From J054 sp965221985 (GTDB lineage Bacteria > Pseudomonadota > Gammaproteobacteria > Steroidobacterales > GCA-2729495): DNA of 64,000 nucleotides. Shown piece by piece: positions 1-8,288 of the stretch. Below the pieces are notes generated by a model that made no database searches, was not told the DNA's origin, and was given only the letters and a program-made list of their open reading frames with translations. How positions within the stretch are numbered: position 1 is the first letter of the stretch; each line of letters starts with the position of its first letter. The position numbers were made by a program, and so were the translations under genes. The stretch is taken from the NCBI GenBank assembly GCA_965221985.1, contig OZ244928.1, forward strand, positions 124,001 to 188,000, in the 5' to 3' direction.

Positions 1-483
1 CCTCTGGCTTTGAGAGAGGCATTTGTCTCTTTGAATGCCTATATGGATGCGCCATGGCTGAGTGCGGCGCGGCGAAACCCAGGCGTTGCGAGTGGTTTTA
101 CGGTTAAGTCATTGCGCTTGGACCCGGTAACGAAAGCAAACACATTTCTATACGCGGCTGTTCCAACATTCATGCAAGATAATATTTCGTATCATGATTG
201 CGCAGAGGAGGCTTACCATATCTATGGCGATTGCTCGATGATGCAATTCGGAGAGCTACCAACGGGAGGTTATTTTTGGCGTCCTGCTTACATTAATCAT
301 GGCTGTTTTTGGTCGAAACATGGCTGTATTGCCCTAGCCAGGATTGATGGCGAACTCTACAATTATTTTCACTACAATCCATGGACAAATCCAGATGAGA
401 ATGCCCATCGCGCTGTAGCTATGTTGCATGCCGAGAAACCCCAGCTCCTCGAGTGGACGAGAAAGCATCACCATAATCATTAA
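1..483 (+). CDS. cupin-like protein, C-terminal part (5' end outside window)
   Basis: The reading frame is open from the first base with no stop, so the gene probably begins left of the window. The 157 or more visible residues look like a compact beta-rich cupin or ChrR-like fold: hydrophobic strands, a central EEAYHIYGDCSM stretch with acidic and His residues, then a Gly/Pro-rich GELPTGGYFWRP turn. The tail ends in a His-rich KHHHNH. Cupins of this kind bind a metal through His/Glu and serve many reactions, and no substrate can be named here. It converges on the MFS gene. The family assignment rests on pattern only and could be wrong. Confidence 0.5.
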   Translation, partial: PLALREAFVSLNAYMDAPWLSAARRNPGVASGFTVKSLRLDPVTKANTFLYAAVPTFMQDNISYHDCAEEAYHIYGDCSMMQFGELPTGGYFWRPAYINHGCFWSKHGCIALARIDGELYNYFHYNPWTNPDENAHRAVAMLHAEKPQLLEWTRKHHHNH

Positions 484-525
484 GCCTCATGTTTGAGTAG
501 GGGGAATGCTTTCACGTTCCTCAGT

Positions 526-1722
526 TTATGGTGATTTGGGTGCTTGTAAATATTTATTGAGGCCTATGCATAGAATGCCAATGCCGCACACGGCAATCAT
601 CATGTCGAAGGCCGGCTGATAACTCTCTGTGCTTTCGCGCATATTCGCGATGATACGTGTACCGAGGGCACCCGCAAGCGAGTCTACGACGGTAATCGTA
701 GCGAGTATTTTGCCGTATGAGGGGCCAACGAAATAGCGTGCGATCAGCAATTGGATTGAGGTGAAGGCGCCACTGAATCCAGTACCGCAGATTGCCGCAT
801 AGGCGAACAACATAACGTTGTCATCGGCGCGTATGTTTCGGATGACCAACACGCCAAGGATAAAAACAAGCACTGATAGAATCAATGTAATGCTAACGTC
901 AATATGATCGCCGAGCCAGCCAAAGAAAACCTTGCCCGCTACGGAAAACATGAAAAGTATCGAAAGTAGCGTTGGCAATGCATCTGGATCAAAGCCAATA
1001 TCTTTAGCGAGATAGATGGTTTGATGTTGGACCAGACCGATGATAACGAACCACAAGGCCCCTGTGGCGACAGTAATCAGATAAAACTTTGATTGGCAAA
1101 TTGCCTCTCGAAGCGTTGGCCCAGCTAATATTTCGGCGGACTTTGTGGCTTTATCCTGTTCATAGGCGTCGAAATTTGCCGCGTGCGTATCTTCGGGTCG
1201 ATCGAGTATTAGGAAAACTATTGAAACAATGGCGAGAATGACCGTGATGCCTGTGAGAAGGATTAATGTTCCCCGCCATCCATAGAATTCAAGGCCAGCA
1301 CCAATAATCAGCGGGAAGAGCGCACCACCCAGGCTGGCTGCCATTAAAAGCAATCCGGTGGCCCGGCCGCGTCTTCGGCGGAACCAACGCGTGAGAATAA
1401 CCATGCAGGCAACTAAACTGCAAAAGGCAAGCGATATACCTAGGAGTATGTAGGCGGCTGTGAGATGCCAAAGCTCACTTATCAGCGAAAATAAAGTTAA
1501 GCCGATAGAAAGGCCAATGATTCCAAGTAGGATAAGCCGGCGCGGCGAATAGAAATCAATGAGAATTCCTGCGAGCGGCGCTGAAAAGGCATTAACAACA
1601 AAAAAGGCGGTTGCAGGAATCGTGACCTCAACAGCGTTCCATCCAAACGCATCGATGAGGCTTGGATAAAATAGTGGCAAGGAGTTCACGACGATCCCAT
1701 TGGCGACGGCATAGATAACCAT
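526..1722 (-). CDS. major facilitator superfamily transporter
   Basis: The 398-residue product is strongly hydrophobic with about 11-12 predicted transmembrane helices and a charged central loop near residues 175-200, typical of an MFS permease of the oxalate/formate-antiporter-like (monocarboxylate) type. RWFRRRRGRATG after helix 4 is the usual basic cytoplasmic loop. The substrate is unknown. The start is doubtful: coding-like sequence continues in frame upstream of the first ATG, with YRGWFVLAG just before it as in MFS first helices, back to a stop at 1813-1815. That stretch holds no ATG, GTG or TTG; only an ATT at 1798-1800 could serve. The gene lies just downstream of fic on the same strand and may be co-transcribed with it. 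Confidence 0.85.
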   Translation of the reverse strand: MVIYAVANGIVVNSLPLFYPSLIDAFGWNAVEVTIPATAFFVVNAFSAPLAGILIDFYSPRRLILLGIIGLSIGLTLFSLISELWHLTAAYILLGISLAFCSLVACMVILTRWFRRRRGRATGLLLMAASLGGALFPLIIGAGLEFYGWRGTLILLTGITVILAIVSIVFLILDRPEDTHAANFDAYEQDKATKSAEILAGPTLREAICQSKFYLITVATGALWFVIIGLVQHQTIYLAKDIGFDPDALPTLLSILFMFSVAGKVFFGWLGDHIDVSITLILSVLVFILGVLVIRNIRADDNVMLFAYAAICGTGFSGAFTSIQLLIARYFVGPSYGKILATITVVDSLAGALGTRIIANMRESTESYQPAFDMMIAVCGIGILCIGLNKYLQAPKSP

Positions 1723-1819
1723 TAGACCGGCGAGTACAAACCATCCGCGATAAACTTCTGATGGGTATCTGATGTTTGTGTTCCTTAATAGGCGGAAAAT
1801 AGTGTCGGCTACCTACTAT

Positions 1820-2956
1820 TTAGCTCTCCGAAAAAATGTCAATATAATCTTGATACTGAAAAACTCTATTTCTGGTATTGCCAGTAGCTTCGACGAGAAG
1901 GTCAATCTCCACCAAACGATCTATTAGTCGATTCGCGGAGGTAAAGCTCAGTTCAAGTAAATCTACAACATCGTTTACCGTTACTAACGGGAATCGAAAC
2001 AGCAGCTCGTGAACCCGCAGGGCATTGCCCGCAATACGACCGAGCTGATCGACTATCTTCTGCCGGTCTGCTTCGCGTAAGTTCACGATGCCACGCGCCG
2101 TTTCCGTTGCCTCTTTTGAAACTTCCGCAACCCCACGAAGGAAGAACTTTAGCCAGGATTCCCAACTGCCTTCGTCTCGAATGTTCTGAAGGCGCTCGTA
2201 ATACTCTGCTCTATGTTCTTTCAGATAATGGGATAGATAAAGCACCGGAGACTGCAAAGTGCCTTGCTGGCAGAGCAGAAAAGTGATGAGCAAACGACCC
2301 ACACGACCGTTTCCATCTAGGAACGGATGAATAGTTTCGAACTGGGCATGGGTTAGCCCAATGCGAATGAGGGACGGCATGGAGTCTTCGGAATGGATAA
2401 ACCGCTCCAAATCACCAAGCGCTTGAGGCACCTCGTGCGCTGGCGGTGGAATGAAATTCGCTTCATTCAAATTCGCATTGCCCGGCCCGATCCAATTCTG
2501 CGACTCCCTGAGTTCACCGGGCTGCATGTGGCCACCGCGTACACCCTTTAATAGGTGCGCGTGAATTTCGCGGATCAAGCGAGTTGAAAGTGGTAACTCG
2601 TTGAGGCGTTCTAGGCCGTAGTTCATCGCCGCAACATAGTTCGACACTTCATTGACGTCGACCGGGCGATTGGGATCGTAGATGCGAGCCTCGGCACGCA
2701 ATAGATCGTTTAATGAACTTTGTGTTCCTTCGATTTGGCTAGACAGGACCGCTTCTTTTCGAACGTACATCAAAACGAACAAATTTGGATCGGGCAGCGT
2801 TTGGATCGAACCATCCAGGCGACCCAGTGCTCGATCTGCATTGGATAACAGCGTTTGAAGCTCGTTATCCAGATGTATTGCCGGGTCGGGTGGTAAGGGC
2901 GCTGGTATAAACGCGCGGTACCCGGTCGGCTGATTTTGGTAGCTTCCGGATCTCAA
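1820..2956 (-). CDS. Fic family protein (predicted AMPylase) with C-terminal winged helix
   Basis: Fic enzymes usually transfer AMP from ATP to hydroxyl side chains of target proteins. The 378-residue protein carries the complete motif HPFLDGNGRVGR at residues 210-221, with catalytic His210 and the anion-binding Asn/Gly/Arg set. An N-terminal SSQIEG at 72-77 matches the inhibitory S/T-xxx-E-G/N helix, so this is a class II, self-inhibited Fic. The last 80 residues resemble a winged helix-turn-helix, as in the large chromosomal Fic group. Translation appears to start at TTG (2954-2956) behind AGGA; no ATG occurs before residue 63. No antitoxin gene is adjacent. The target is unknown. Confidence 0.9.
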   Translation of the reverse strand: MRSGSYQNQPTGYRAFIPAPLPPDPAIHLDNELQTLLSNADRALGRLDGSIQTLPDPNLFVLMYVRKEAVLSSQIEGTQSSLNDLLRAEARIYDPNRPVDVNEVSNYVAAMNYGLERLNELPLSTRLIREIHAHLLKGVRGGHMQPGELRESQNWIGPGNANLNEANFIPPPAHEVPQALGDLERFIHSEDSMPSLIRIGLTHAQFETIHPFLDGNGRVGRLLITFLLCQQGTLQSPVLYLSHYLKEHRAEYYERLQNIRDEGSWESWLKFFLRGVAEVSKEATETARGIVNLREADRQKIVDQLGRIAGNALRVHELLFRFPLVTVNDVVDLLELSFTSANRLIDRLVEIDLLVEATGNTRNRVFQYQDYIDIFSES

Positions 2957-2987
2957 GACCGTATTCCTATGATGACTCTATATTTGC

Positions 2988-3074
2988 GGTAGCCGCCAAT
3001 ATACCAAAGATTTGGCGCTATATTAAACCTAAGCGTTAATAAGGCAGGAGGCATGCCGCATATTAACGGCTACC
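2988..3074. promoter_or_regulatory. inverted-repeat region upstream of fic (possible operator)
   Basis: GGTAGCCGCCAATAT at 2988-3002 is repeated in inverted orientation at 3060-3074 (GGTAGCCGTTAATAT on the minus strand, 13 of 15 identical). A nested shorter repeat CGCCAA / TTGGCG lies at 2994-2999 and 3012-3017, and further TTAATA/TATTAA words lie between. The region covers where the fic promoter must be, so it is a plausible regulator-binding site. The binding protein is unknown. Confidence 0.45.
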
Positions 3075-3200
3075 TTAATTAACCCGTGACGGTCGGAAAT
3101 ATGTAGTTTTCCGAGACAAATAGGGTCGAACCGCAATTTCAGAAATCGCAGCCCGAACCCTATTTTTTTCTAATTTCTGATTCTCATCAGCTTTAACCAC

Positions 3201-3247
3201 TTGATTCTCCTTCTCTTTTACGTATACTACTGTATATATAAACACCC
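3201..3247 (+). promoter_or_regulatory. sigma70-type promoter with overlapping LexA-like box
   Basis: TTGATT (3201-3206) and TATACT (3223-3228) are separated by 16 bp and form a good sigma70 promoter for the HNH gene that starts at 3266. Directly over the expected transcription start lies TACTGTATATATAAACACCC (3228-3247). It matches 16 of 20 positions of the gammaproteobacterial LexA consensus TACTGTATATATATACAGTA, including CTG and the A/T core; only the right half-site is weakened, CAC instead of CAG. This suggests SOS control of the nuclease gene. Confidence 0.6.
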
Positions 3248-3265
3248 ACCAGCAAGGCCCCTCCC

Positions 3266-4627
3266 ATGCCCGCCGAATTACCGCCCCGCCACCCAAACGA
3301 AGCGATTCTTGCGACCCTAGAAAAGAACATCACCGAGTTGGCGGGGCATTTGAACGCCGGAGCCTATGAATTGATCACCTTGATTGGTGAGTTCGATCGA
3401 CGGGGTGGTTGGGCGCATCAGGGTATTAATTCTTGTGCGCATTGGTTGAATTGGAAGATTGGGTTGGCCATGGGGGCAGCGCGCGAGAAGGTGCGGGTGG
3501 CGCGGGCCTTGCCCGACTTACCGAAGATCTCGAAGGCGTTTGGGGCGGGGCGTATTAGCTATTCGAAAGTGCGGGCGATGACGCGCATTGCGACGGCGGC
3601 GAATGAAAAAGACTTATTGAACATTGCTCTGCATGGCACGGCTCATCATATGGAGACTTTGGTGCGGCGGATGCGGTTTTGCGAGCGGGCGGCGCAATTA
3701 TCCGATGCCAATGAACGCGATACCCAGCGCTCGGCGCGTTGGTTTTTCGATCACACGGGTCAATTGCAATTACATGCCTGTTTGCCGCCAGCGCTGGGGG
3801 CTGTGGTGGTGGAGGCATTGACAGCGGCGCAGGAAGCCTTGCCCTCGGCGGCCGACGTTTCCGCGGAAACGTCTAGCTTAGAACGGCTGGATAGAGACGA
3901 CCCCACGCGTTTGTCTGGGAATCGCAATGCGGATGCGCTGGCTTTGTTGGCGGAAGCTTTTTTGGCCAGTGAGCCGAACTCTATAAAGAGCGGTGATACG
4001 CATCAAGTGGTGGTGCACGTTTCCGCGGAAACGTTGCGCGATGATGCTGCTGCGGCCGAGGGCGAAGATTGTTGTGAGCTTGAGCATGGCCCGGGCCTGC
4101 CGCCAGAAACCGTTCGGCGTTTGGCCTGCGATGCCAGCTTGGTGGGGTTGTTTAAGAATTCCGACGCTGAGGCGCTCGATGTGGGCCGCAAGACTCGCAG
4201 TATTCCCACTGCCATGCGCCGCGCCTTGGTGGCGCGGGATCGCGGCTGCCGCTTTCCCGGTTGTACGCACACCCGTTATGTCGATGGACACCATATTCAA
4301 CACTGGGCCCAGGGCGGGGCAACGAAGCTGAGTAATTTGCTGCTGTTATGCCGGCGCCATCATCGCTTGATTCATGAAGGTGGTTTTAGTGTGCGTCGGG
4401 AGGCGGCGGCAATTGTCTTTCGCGATCCGTGGGGTGAGATGATTGCCAATTGCGGGGACAGTCGTCCTAGCCGTATGGTCGACGGGGTGGGCGTTACCGC
4501 CTTAATGCGTCGGCACGTGAAAAGGAAATTGCAGATTAATGCCGATACCGCAGTTACCGGCTGGATGGGGGAGAGCATGGATTATGACTGGGCGATCGAC
4601 GGGTTAATGGAGCAGCGCGGAGCTTAA
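3266..4627 (+). CDS. HNH endonuclease with DUF222 domain (13E12 repeat family)
   Basis: This 453-residue protein has the DUF222 layout. An alpha-helical N-terminal domain (about 20-170, with the typical GGWAHQGINSCAHWLNWKIG) is followed by a variable linker. A C-terminal HNH domain begins near residue 326: CRFPGC, DGHHIQHW, GGATKLSNL, LCRRHH, HE, with two CxxC-type zinc pairs and the catalytic His. HNH proteins cut or nick DNA, and for this family the biological role is not settled. The linker contains VSAET twice, near residues 197 and 251, each encoded within an 18-bp palindrome. The gene stands alone behind a LexA-like promoter and looks accessory. Confidence 0.9.
   Translation: MPAELPPRHPNEAILATLEKNITELAGHLNAGAYELITLIGEFDRRGGWAHQGINSCAHWLNWKIGLAMGAAREKVRVARALPDLPKISKAFGAGRISYSKVRAMTRIATAANEKDLLNIALHGTAHHMETLVRRMRFCERAAQLSDANERDTQRSARWFFDHTGQLQLHACLPPALGAVVVEALTAAQEALPSAADVSAETSSLERLDRDDPTRLSGNRNADALALLAEAFLASEPNSIKSGDTHQVVVHVSAETLRDDAAAAEGEDCCELEHGPGLPPETVRRLACDASLVGLFKNSDAEALDVGRKTRSIPTAMRRALVARDRGCRFPGCTHTRYVDGHHIQHWAQGGATKLSNLLLLCRRHHRLIHEGGFSVRREAAAIVFRDPWGEMIANCGDSRPSRMVDGVGVTALMRRHVKRKLQINADTAVTGWMGESMDYDWAIDGLMEQRGA
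3855..3872. repeat. 18-bp perfect palindrome, copy 1
   Basis: ACGTTTCCGCGGAAACGT reads identically on both strands. It lies inside the HNH gene, in the linker between DUF222 and HNH domains, and encodes the VSAET stretch. A second identical copy lies 162 bp downstream in the same frame. Such an exact 18-base self-complement twice in one gene is unlikely by chance. Confidence 0.85.
4017..4034. repeat. 18-bp perfect palindrome, copy 2
   Basis: This is identical to the palindrome at 3855-3872 and in the same reading frame, again encoding VSAET. The sequences flanking the two copies differ, so this is not a simple tandem duplication of a longer segment. Confidence 0.85.
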
Positions 4628-4770
4628 GTCTGTATGGAGCGTGAGCTTTCGGGGTCGAACCAATTTTTTGCTTTAAGCCGAAAGCAGTTTGCGGATCAAT
4701 AACGACATGACTCGCGCCCTCGCACTTCCGAAAAGATCGCCGTGGATCACGAAAAGATTTCGAGAGGAGA
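4628..4770. other. intergenic gap after the HNH gene
   Basis: No gene is visible. A 7-bp inverted repeat, CTTTCGG (4646-4652) with CCGAAAG (4678-4684), encloses a T-rich loop. It lacks a T tract after the stem, so it is not a convincing terminator. Confidence 0.3.
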
Positions 4771-4847
4771 TGGTGGTGATGGGTGGACTTGAACCACCGA
4801 CCCCGGCATTATGAGTGCCGTGCTCTAACCAGCTGAGCTACATCACC
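4771..4847 (-). tRNA. tRNA-Met (CAT), elongator type
   Basis: The minus strand folds as a full cloverleaf: acceptor GGTGATG pairs with CATCACC, the D arm has GCTCAGCTGGTTAGAGC, the anticodon arm CGGCA-CTCATAA-TGCCG gives anticodon CAT, and the T arm is GGTGG-TTCAAGT-CCACC. CCA is encoded. The acceptor and D arm resemble elongator tRNA-Met rather than initiator, whose first pair is mismatched. A tRNA-Ile2 with a modified CAT anticodon is the alternative. Confidence 0.93.
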
Positions 4848-4950
4848 GCGCCCAAGGACGGCGGATTGTCTGCATCCGCTTCACGACTGTCAAGTTCATG
4901 GGTTGCAAACCTCTCACCTAGTTATCTGATATTCCTACTCGCTCTCGGCA

Positions 4951-5628
4951 TCACAACTGTGCGGGCCTTAGCGGCTCTCCATCCAGGTGGAATGCCCGGT
5001 CGCTATCCACGGCGGCCAGAATCCGGCTGTGGGTGGCCGGACTCAGCAATGCCTGATGAATAAGATCACCCAAATCGAATGTATTGATATGCCCACTGAC
5101 TTTTGAATCTTCGATCAACATGGGTTCGCCGCGGGTTGCGCGACGCACCAGGCCGCCGGGACGAATGATGGTCCAGTCTAGATCGGTGGCTAGCAGTTGT
5201 TGTTCAGCCCAGTTTTTTGCGCGCAGGGATTTGCCGATGAAAGCTTTTACGAACGGATCCACGGCGGCTAGGCTGTCACCGCAACCAATGGAGGTCAGCA
5301 AGATTATTCGCTTCGCGCCGCTGGCCACTGTTGCATCAATCACATTGATGTTGCCTTGACTATTGAGCTGCGGCGAACCGCCCAGCATGCTCACGATCTC
5401 GCAATCGGGCTGCACATGTTGTGCAAATATCGACTCAACCGCTTCGCGTTCAGTGGGATCGGCGCGGACTATTTCGCAGCCCATTTTTTCTATCAAACTG
5501 GGTTCAGCTCGCGGGCGCATGACCGCGATCACGCGACGCTTCTCCCTCCGCAGTAATTGCGCCAGACGATAACCGGTGTCGGTGTCGGCACAGAAAATAA
5601 TGATCGGCGGTTGCGAAGCTAGCTGCAT
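4951..5628 (-). CDS. NAD(P)-binding atypical SDR (NmrA-like) protein
   Basis: The 225-residue product has a Rossmann fold of the atypical short-chain dehydrogenase type. The N-terminal strand IIIFCADTDTGYRLAQLL corresponds to the dinucleotide loop, although the usual GxxGxxG is degenerate, which may weaken cofactor binding. Further recognisable parts are DPTEREAV after strand 4, LLTSIGCG, and DWTIIRPGGL near residue 155, which is characteristic of NmrA/SDR_a5 proteins. Members bind NAD(P)H and act as oxidoreductases, epimerase relatives or redox sensors. The substrate is unknown. It precedes the tRNA-Met on the same strand and has no obvious operon partner. Confidence 0.75.
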   Translation of the reverse strand: MQLASQPPIIIFCADTDTGYRLAQLLRREKRRVIAVMRPRAEPSLIEKMGCEIVRADPTEREAVESIFAQHVQPDCEIVSMLGGSPQLNSQGNINVIDATVASGAKRIILLTSIGCGDSLAAVDPFVKAFIGKSLRAKNWAEQQLLATDLDWTIIRPGGLVRRATRGEPMLIEDSKVSGHINTFDLGDLIHQALLSPATHSRILAAVDSDRAFHLDGEPLRPAQL

Positions 5629-5690
5629 GCGCCCATCGTATCACCCTCGCCGCGCGGGTACTTTGGACTAGGACTTTTGCGCGGGGAAAC

Positions 5691-7118
5691 TCAGGGGCGA
5701 AACTCAATGGCCGCTGAAAACAACACGCCCAGTCCAGGTGACAATAGTTCTTCAGTGTCGCCGGCAAAGGCCACGCGCTCATCCCCCGCCGGTAGCCAAC
5801 CCGATAGACCCGCTTGCAAGCGCAGTGCCCATCTTTCGCTAACAGCCACCGTGGTGGCGCGGAAACCGATTTCACCCAACAGCACTGCCGTGTCTTCGCT
5901 GTCGGAATCCTGCCCAGTGCGAAACTCGTCGCCGCGCACTTGCTCTTCGCGCCAGCCTGCACCTAACCAGCCATAAGTCGATAACCAATCAGGCCAAGCA
6001 TCAAAAGACTGTTCGAGTTCTAGCCCCGCACCCAGCTGTAACACTTCTACATAGCGATCCGTCAGCTCGTTAATACTCGGCTCGCCGTAGCGCAGTTCAC
6101 CCACCAAGCGCCAACGGCGGCGGTCATCACAGCGCAGCCAGCCGCAGAATTCTCGCCGGCCCTGCAACACCGCATTGACTTCGGGAACGCTGACGCCCGC
6201 GGTGAGGCTGTATTCCAACCCGGGTTGGCGATGTCTCGAGGTCGGATTGATATCGGCAATCAAGCTCACGCGACCAAAGCCTTTGTCGCTCTCAAAACTT
6301 TGTTGCGTTTCTAGCAACAACGGCCCGATACGCATTCCGAAGACACCATACGTGGTCTCTTCGCTATCGGCGGTGGCGATTTGGATCAGATCGCGATCGT
6401 AGCCTTCGCGCCAATCAGCTCGCAGCCCCAGCCAAGCGTTAAACCAAGCACGGGAGAAAGTCAGATGCGCAGCCGTGGTAACGTCCCACTGCCCATCGTG
6501 GGTGGCCAAAGCCGTGGCATGCACCCAGTAGCCCACTTGGCCTTTTTCACCGAAAAGATTGCGCAGGGAATCCCAAGGCATGTCACCATGAGTCTCGCCA
6601 CGCAACCACAGTGTCAAATCTTCGCGATTGGTCTCGACGTAAGGCAAATCAAATATTCGATCGCCGATTAAGCGATGAAAACCATTTTGGATCTCCGCGC
6701 CACCATACTTGCCGTAACTGCGAAATCCGGCACCGACCATGAAATTCAAACCACCGCTGGATTCGTCAGCTTGCAAGAGACGGTAGCCCAAAGATCCACT
6801 GAGTTGATCCAAGCGCCCCCAATCCAACTCAAAGCCCTCGGCCTCATAGGTCAAAATGCTGTGATCCAGGGCCAGCTCCCACCGATCACCTAATTTTGTT
6901 TCCAGCATCAATTGCTGGGTGCGGGAATCATCCAGAATCGTGCTACCGCCAGCCAGTAAGTCATTGCCGAGGGTGACAATAGCCTCACGCGGAATATTCG
7001 GGAGGGTCGGCGTCGGCAAGCCAGGAATCTCGCCGGCGAGCGCGCTTAGGCTCAACAGGTACAGACTCGGCAACAATCGGCGAGTAATCTGCATACCGCT
7101 ACACTTAAGAGTATTCAT
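5691..7118 (-). CDS. predicted outer-membrane beta-barrel protein
   Basis: The 475-residue protein has a signal peptide (MQITRRLLPSLYLLSLSALA region, residues 9-28), many alternating amphipathic strands rich in W, Y, G and L, and a C-terminal aromatic-containing IEFRP end, as in outer-membrane barrels. The segment GNDLLAGGST (51-60) followed by DDSRTQ recalls the ND motif of LpxR/DUF2219 lipid A deacylases, but the likeness is short and the function is unproven. Its ATG overlaps the ychF stop (ATGA, 7115-7118), so translation is probably coupled; a second start at 7094 would give a tidier signal peptide. I do not recognise a named family with certainty. Confidence 0.6.
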   Translation of the reverse strand: MNTLKCSGMQITRRLLPSLYLLSLSALAGEIPGLPTPTLPNIPREAIVTLGNDLLAGGSTILDDSRTQQLMLETKLGDRWELALDHSILTYEAEGFELDWGRLDQLSGSLGYRLLQADESSGGLNFMVGAGFRSYGKYGGAEIQNGFHRLIGDRIFDLPYVETNREDLTLWLRGETHGDMPWDSLRNLFGEKGQVGYWVHATALATHDGQWDVTTAAHLTFSRAWFNAWLGLRADWREGYDRDLIQIATADSEETTYGVFGMRIGPLLLETQQSFESDKGFGRVSLIADINPTSRHRQPGLEYSLTAGVSVPEVNAVLQGRREFCGWLRCDDRRRWRLVGELRYGEPSINELTDRYVEVLQLGAGLELEQSFDAWPDWLSTYGWLGAGWREEQVRGDEFRTGQDSDSEDTAVLLGEIGFRATTVAVSERWALRLQAGLSGWLPAGDERVAFAGDTEELLSPGLGVLFSAAIEFRP

Positions 7119-8209
7119 ACGTTAAACCTAAAATGCATGACATCTCCGTCGCAAACCTGATATTCCTTTCCTTCAAGCCGCAAGCGCCCGGCTTCCCTCG
7201 CACCTTGCTCGCCATTGCCAGCGATGTAGTCTTCAAAGCTGACAACCTCGGCGCGAATAAATCCATGTTCGAAATCCGTATGAATTTCTCCCGCGGCCTG
7301 GGGTGCCGTGGCGCCAATGCGCGTGGTCCAAGCCCGCACTTCCTTCTCGCCGGCCGTGAAGAAAGTCTGCAAACCAAGCAAATCATAGGCCGCCCGAATC
7401 ACCCGGTCTAAGCCAGCCTCGGCCAAACCGAGATCAGCTAGGAACACTTGCTTGTCTTCAGCATCTAACAAAGCGATTTCAGCTTCAATGGCGGCGCAAA
7501 CCGTGACCACTCCCGCACCCTCTTTGGCGGCAAGGCCCTCCACTTGCCGAACCAGTTCGTTGCCAGCCAGACCGCCCTCGTCGACGTTGGCCACATACAT
7601 CACCGGTTTCGCCGTGAGCAAGAATAGTTCCCGCAATTCAGCATGCTCCTTTTCGTTGTCCGGCTGAAAGTTGCGCGCGGGCAGTTCCGCATTGAGATGT
7701 TCGCTCAGGCGCTGCAAACAGTCTCGCCGCGCGATTTCTTCCTTTTGACCGGTTTTGGCTCGGCGTTGGGCTTTTTCCAGTGCCCGCTCCACCGTATCCA
7801 GATCCGCAAGCAATAACTCCGTGTTGATAACCTCAATATCGCGCAGCGGGTCCACTGCTCCGGCCACGTGCGTTACATCGTCGTCTTCGAAACACCGCAC
7901 GACTTGGGTAATGGCGTGCGTCTCACGAATGTTCGCCAGGAACTGATTACCCAGACCCTCGCCCTTGGAAGCACCCGCAACTAAACCCGCGATATCCACG
8001 AATTCCACCGTCGTTGGAATCACTTTTTGTGGTTTGACGATATCCGCCAATTGTTGGAGGCGCGGATCCGGCACCGGCACAATGCCGACATTGGGGTCGA
8101 TGGTGCAAAAGGGATAGTTTTCAGCGGCAATCTCCGCCGCCGTCAGCGCATTAAATAGAGTGGACTTGCCGACGTTCGGCAAACCCACGATGCCAGATTG
8201 AATAGCCAT
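7115..8209 (-). CDS. ychF: redox-regulated ATPase YchF (OLA1 family)
   Basis: YchF is a universally conserved Obg-family P-loop protein that binds ribosomes and prefers ATP over GTP. The 364-residue product is full length. It shows the P-loop GLPNVGKS (residues 8-15), the switch region PFCTIDPNVG, DIAGLVAGASKGEGLGNQF, an Asn-containing specificity region NVDE instead of the GTPase NKxD, and the C-terminal TGS domain ending MHFRFNV. In related genomes it follows pth directly. Here mesD, on the opposite strand, has been placed between pth and ychF. Confidence 0.97.
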   Translation of the reverse strand: MAIQSGIVGLPNVGKSTLFNALTAAEIAAENYPFCTIDPNVGIVPVPDPRLQQLADIVKPQKVIPTTVEFVDIAGLVAGASKGEGLGNQFLANIRETHAITQVVRCFEDDDVTHVAGAVDPLRDIEVINTELLLADLDTVERALEKAQRRAKTGQKEEIARRDCLQRLSEHLNAELPARNFQPDNEKEHAELRELFLLTAKPVMYVANVDEGGLAGNELVRQVEGLAAKEGAGVVTVCAAIEAEIALLDAEDKQVFLADLGLAEAGLDRVIRAAYDLLGLQTFFTAGEKEVRAWTTRIGATAPQAAGEIHTDFEHGFIRAEVVSFEDYIAGNGEQGAREAGRLRLEGKEYQVCDGDVMHFRFNV

Positions 8210-8288
8210 GGGGCGGCGATTCTAAGGAAGATGGCGCCCGGGGGGAATGGGAAGGGGCGGCGCAAGCCCAAAAAGATCTGATCTGGAC

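Noticed and set aside
3075..3296. 73-codon minus-strand frame upstream of and overlapping the HNH start
   Set aside because: It overlaps the promoter and LexA-like box, has no family features, and its composition looks non-coding.
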